Assembly (NCBI RefSeq): GCF_040954835.1
Contig: NC_090706.1
Span: forward strand, 39,317,148 to 39,381,147
Direction of reading: 5' to 3'
DNA length: 64,000 nt
From: Lepisosteus oculatus
Taxonomy: Eukaryota > Chordata > Actinopteri > Semionotiformes > Lepisosteidae
In this document: in pieces, positions 59,641 to 64,000 of the stretch
How the letters are laid out: each line of letters begins with the position of its first letter
Numbering within the stretch: the first letter of the stretch is position 1
Notes under the pieces: generated by a model
Seen by the model: the letters and a program-made list of their open reading frames with translations, nothing else
What the model was told of the DNA's origin: nothing
Databases searched by the model: none
Position numbers and translations under genes: made by a program

Positions 59641-60839
59641 TTTCTCAGGTTAATAAATCTAGCAAGGCAACGGGTAATTATGACATGTTTTTTTATGTCA
59701 TAGCATGAGTCAAGTCTTCACCATTGCCTGGCCAGGAAAATGTTATTGTTCCATGTGGAAGTACACAAGACGTGTTTATGTACAACACAGCCATACTATT
59801 TACTGTCCACAACACAAAAATCACACAGTACACCATCACCACACTGAGCTGTGAAGGAGCAGCACAGCCATGACCGCTACATCATGTGTTTGCATGAGTT
59901 TGAGCTAAATATAAATTATACAAGGAGCCACTTGAAAACACAAGGGAAAGAAATCAGATAAATAATTTAAATACATACTGTAAATGTGATAGCTAGACAA
60001 GAACGGTGCTCTCTTTTAACAGCTACTTGAGTGAGATGATATCCTAAATTAGATTAAATTATTATATTTATCTCCATTATCTCACACACCCGTTGTTTTC
60101 AAGTCAGATAACAACATTACTGGATCACAGCAAATGATGTAATATGACATCTGTTAACCTCAGGTGTTGAAGCGTTATCCCCATGTCTGGAGGAATACTG
60201 TTTAACACCATCACACTCTCCTCCACCCCGAGCTTGTGGACATGACCTATGTGCTGAGGTACCTATTTGGGATTTTTCCTTACAGTGCTGCGCTTAAAGA
60301 TGCATATAATTACAGATGAAGACAGAAGCCTGTGCTTGAACGAACACTTACACTGAGTAGGTCTCAAGACTCACACAGAGCCCGGACCCTATGAGCAAGT
60401 TCATCCCTCAGAAAGGCCTACAAGTAGCTAAATGGCAACAATGATTCATGGGCAAAAGTTATTTTAATACAGCAGATGCACAATGCCATTTCAACACTTT
60501 TCTATTTATTGCTGAAATCATTGGCACTAACTGTAAGGGATTTATTTCATCATCACTGTATCTCAAGCATAATGCTATGCAATTCACAATTTGTGACTAA
60601 AATATGCAGAAGCTTGTTGCTTCAGTCTTCCTGCTTTTACAGTCAAAATAGAATTACTGGATACATGATGCCATCTCAGAAACCACCTGGTGCACATACA
60701 GTAAAAACATATAAAATGTTGGCAAATTAAAAAATGGGTGACTATGAAAAGCAAACGGATCTGTTTTTTTTTTTAATTAAGCAGAAATATTGACATCCCT
60801 GTTCAATCCTGTTGTGTGATCTTTAATGAGCAAGTAGCT

Positions 60840-61065
60840 AGGACCTCAGTTTAATGTCTCATCTAAAAAAAGGACAAGGATGGCACCTCCTACAGCAGTG
60901 CTCTCTATCGCCACAGGGAGCACTGCTTCAGAGGAAAGAGTGCCACCTACTGGTCCACCTTTCACTCCTTACAGCCTAACCATGGTTGTCCACAGAGGAC
61001 TCCCAGTACTGACCAGGCCCAGTCCTGCTCGGTTTCTGAGACCTGAAGAAACCAGGCAACAGGGG
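60840..61065 (-). mobile_element. 5S-rRNA-derived SINE, copy 3 (inverted)
   Basis: On the minus strand: CAGGTCTCAGAAACCGAGCAGGACTGGGCCTGGTCAGTACTGGGAG, the 5S box region, followed by the SINE body down to CATTAAACTGAGGTCC at about 60848. The tail is truncated. Confidence 0.75.
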
Positions 61066-61857
61066 TGATAGCATTGCTGCCAAATATTTAAAGCTCACGA
61101 TTTTATTTTAAACTCCCATCCAACTATGAGCTTTTTCATTTCAGCTTCATACGGCGTTCTTTAATAGAAGCTACGGAGGAGGTCAAATTCTGATCTCGTG
61201 CTTCCTCTCTCATACATACTCACTGGCTGCCCACACAGATTTTTTATACACCCCTCCCTCCATTCAAACTGCACCCTTGCAGCTGCCTCCCTGGGTCATT
61301 CCTCGTCAGTGAGGGAGGGGGTTTGTAACAACACTGACCTTCACCCAGGACTCTCATTTCCTCAGCCAGGAATACTTAAACATTTAATACTTAAATTCAA
61401 AGTATTAAGCTATTCCTTTATTTGTTAGATCATTTTATTGTTATTAGATTTTGATCAAGCTGCTGAAATCCGTAGATTAAAGATCTACAGTTACATAACC
61501 ATTTCTTCTACCATAAAACTATGATCCTCCCATTTTCTTTTTTCTCATTGTGTGTTATTTATCTGTGTATTTAGCTAATCGTTTATGTAATCCGATAAAG
61601 ACCTGGTGACAGAAGATGCCAAAAATGAATTACATTTGACAACATTGAGAGAAAACAGTTAATTTTCATTTTAGGTAAAAATAACTCTCATTTTGTATTT
61701 CCCTCTTACAGAGCCTTGGTTTCTAAAAAGGCCAGAAGATCCCAAGGAAGTGGTGAGCCAGTGTTAATGTCATTGTCCTGGAGCCTGACGGTCATGATGC
61801 TATGGTTACCAGCTAATCAACACACAGGAAATAGGACTGATTCAGACAGGAACACAA

Positions 61858-62075
61858 GAACAGTTACAAACGAGAGGAGGACATTTGGTACGGATCTATA
61901 CCCGGCTGATTGATCTAAGGAACTCATCCAGCTGTTTCTTGAAAGAAGCCTGGGTGTCAGCTTCAAGAGCATGGCTGGGTACTCATCCCAATAAAGGACA
62001 TAGTCCTGCTGCGAATGACTCAAGCGTGGGGCTCTTACTAACTTTTTTTTGGTCATGATGGATTGCCCAAGCACT
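61858..62075 (+). mobile_element. interspersed repeat, family copy C
   Basis: Begins AGTTACAAACGAGAGGAGGACATTTGG and continues AACTCATCCAGCTGTTTCTTGAAAGAAGCC, GGTGTCAGCTTCAAGAGCATGGCTGGG. It aligns with copy A (54655-55110), but lacks copy A's interruption and is truncated at the 3' end. Confidence 0.65.
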
Positions 62076-64000
62076 AGGAATGTGGATCGCTTTCATCCTA
62101 ACCCTGCTGATCAGGTCCTGCAACATTGGTTAATAAAAGAGTCATATTCCATTCCATTTTAAATCTTACAGAGTTCACAGGAGGTAGAAGACAGCCTTTG
62201 GATGATAAACTGAATAAAATACGAAACCTATCTCTGGTACTAAAGATGACACTGTTAGCGTGTTTTGTAAAACTAGGAAACTTTTTTCTTTAAGCTCAAA
62301 GAACCATTTTCTAATTAGTTGTACCAGATGTCCCCATCATGTTTGTAACCATCCTTATGTTCATGATTTCCGTATGAAATCTTATGACTCCAAACCAGAC
62401 CGATGATGTTCAATGTTAATCAAAATCAAATGACATCCTATTGGATTATTGCTATTTCTCTGGATAAATTGCACCAGTATTGAAGGTTTACTTTTTATTA
62501 CCTTCTTGGGACAAAAAGTGGAATACATTTTTGTAATTTTATTTTAAGTGTGTGCCAAATCTGTACCAACTATAGAACTATGTATCTGAAAAATTAAATA
62601 ACTATACTGTTTTAGACAATACTCAGCACTAAGGTATATCACAATCATATGTACCAGTAACCACAAAAACATGGTTTCAACTTCAGAGATCTTCAGTCTG
62701 TCTGAATGAGGGGTGATTGTCTTCTGCTGCCATAAACCATAGCAATGAAGCTGCAGGACAGCAGATGCATCCTTGAACATGCTGAAATGTAACCCCCTCA
62801 GCAATCAAGACCCTTTTAAAATTGTTCAATTAGGGGCGGCCAAATCTCTTACTGTACAGCCACACTGCCCAGAAACCATGAAAAGTCACCCTTTAGAATC
62901 AAATTTATAATCAACTACTAATGTCCTGGAACACACAGGTACAGTATGTCTTCAAACAATTTACCCAGCTGTGTTCATGTCTGCTTTCCAGATGCACAGT
63001 TACCAGCTTGAGCTAGGTGAACAAATTAAGCTTGTTTCAAGATTTTGGGTATCAATTATTTGGTAGCCCATAATACAATATCTTCTGATCAGTGGCTATC
63101 CACGACAAATTAACTCAGATAACTTTAATTAATAGTACAATAATAGGTTAATAGTAATAGTTATTTCTTAGCTTGCACATACTGTAAATTGTTATAATGA
63201 ACTGGCAGTAGTAAGAGTGTTGTAAGATAATGCATAGTAAAATCTTTATGATTTATACTTCATGGTGCAGATATGGTCCTATTCTTTGAACATGGAAACA
63301 TTATCCATATGACTATTACAGCATCAGTATTCTATATAAATAGCACAACCTTTCTGTAGTAGTATGAATAATTAAATTCACTTTAATTATATATATATTT
63401 TATTTTTTCATTATAATTGTCTGATATTAAAAAACATTTCCCTATATCATACTGGCTTGCATAAATACATCCCAGTGGGTGGTAGTTTATAGCCTAATTA
63501 TTCACCTCTCCTAGAGTTAAATAATTGTAAATGCTCAAAACATATACAATATATTTCAATTTTAATTTTAAATATAATATACAGTATGAGCTGTTCAACT
63601 ATTTGAATAATATATTTTTACTACTCTCCTTCGGGGCTAATGAATTTTCAAACCATAGACCAATCAATCTAAGGAATTCAATCAGTAAGGAAATTTTAAA
63701 CTAATTCAAATTGATCAAATTAAATTATTTAATGTAGTCAAGGTGTCAGCACTAAAAAAACACATTTTAGAATCCGTTTTCTGTGATCACTGTTTTTTTT
63801 TTGATACCATTGGAATCCAAAACTGCAATGGAAGCCTAGATTAGTATTTCTCATGAATTTTATTTAAATAAAGACATTGTAAACAGTACTTCTTATTGCC
63901 ATAGGAAACTGCGTACGCGGAGAATTTTCCTATCTGCAGTTTATATAAATCGTGATATTTTGCATGGAAAAGACAGGGATACGTGTCAGGCTGAATCCTG

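Larger units (their letters stand above)
57784..64000. other. region upstream of arhgef37 coding exons
   Basis: This holds the undetermined non-coding first exon(s) and promoter of arhgef37, perhaps in the GC-richer stretch at about 58380-58880, and then intergenic DNA. It contains a G run next to (GT)n at about 58691, a (CA)10 run at about 58872, repeat copies B and C and the inverted 5S SINE. The last 1.5 kb is AT-rich and featureless. In human the neighbour on this side is CSNK1A1, but no casein-kinase exon is present. Confidence 0.55.

Noticed and set aside
57784..64000. First exon of csnk1a1, the expected neighbour on this side
   Set aside because: No frame resembles the conserved kinase N-terminus (GGKYKLVRKIGSGSFGD); it must lie further right.

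Overview
The window is vertebrate nuclear DNA, most likely from a ray-finned fish. It has split genes with GT-AG introns, CpG-rich promoters, 5S-rRNA-derived and tRNA-derived SINEs, a dead Tc1-like transposon, MITE-like inverted-repeat elements and minisatellites. The repeat flavour resembles a non-teleost fish such as a gar or bowfin, but that is an impression only. All three genes lie on the minus strand and are read right to left.

Layout. (1) 1-13557 is the first part of intron 1 of ppargc1b (PGC-1beta); its only exon here is exon 1 (13558-13638), and the other exons lie beyond the left edge. (2) About 13400-14760 is the CpG-rich ppargc1b promoter. (3) 14761-38265 is intergenic DNA full of SINEs, a Tc1 remnant and tandem repeats. 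(4) 38266-45707 carries a multi-exon gene that I do not recognise. I reconstruct 13 exons in compatible phase (about 431 aa) with a start codon, a stop codon and a polyadenylation signal. (5) 45861-57783 is a complete arhgef37, a Dbl-type Rho guanine-nucleotide exchange factor with 12 coding exons and 690 aa (DH, BAR, SH3, SH3). (6) 57784-64000 is upstream of arhgef37; it holds repeats and no recognisable coding exon.

The tandem order arhgef37 then ppargc1b is the order I know from the human chromosome 5q32 region, so this is a conserved block. In human I know of no protein-coding gene between those two, so the extra gene is the most interesting object here. Its first exon starts about 150 bases after the arhgef37 stop codon, and the CpG-rich last exon of arhgef37 probably serves as its promoter. 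Other points of interest are a 38-bp inverted repeat with a hammerhead-like core in the last arhgef37 intron, and the absence of a recognisable miR-378 hairpin in the visible part of ppargc1b intron 1.
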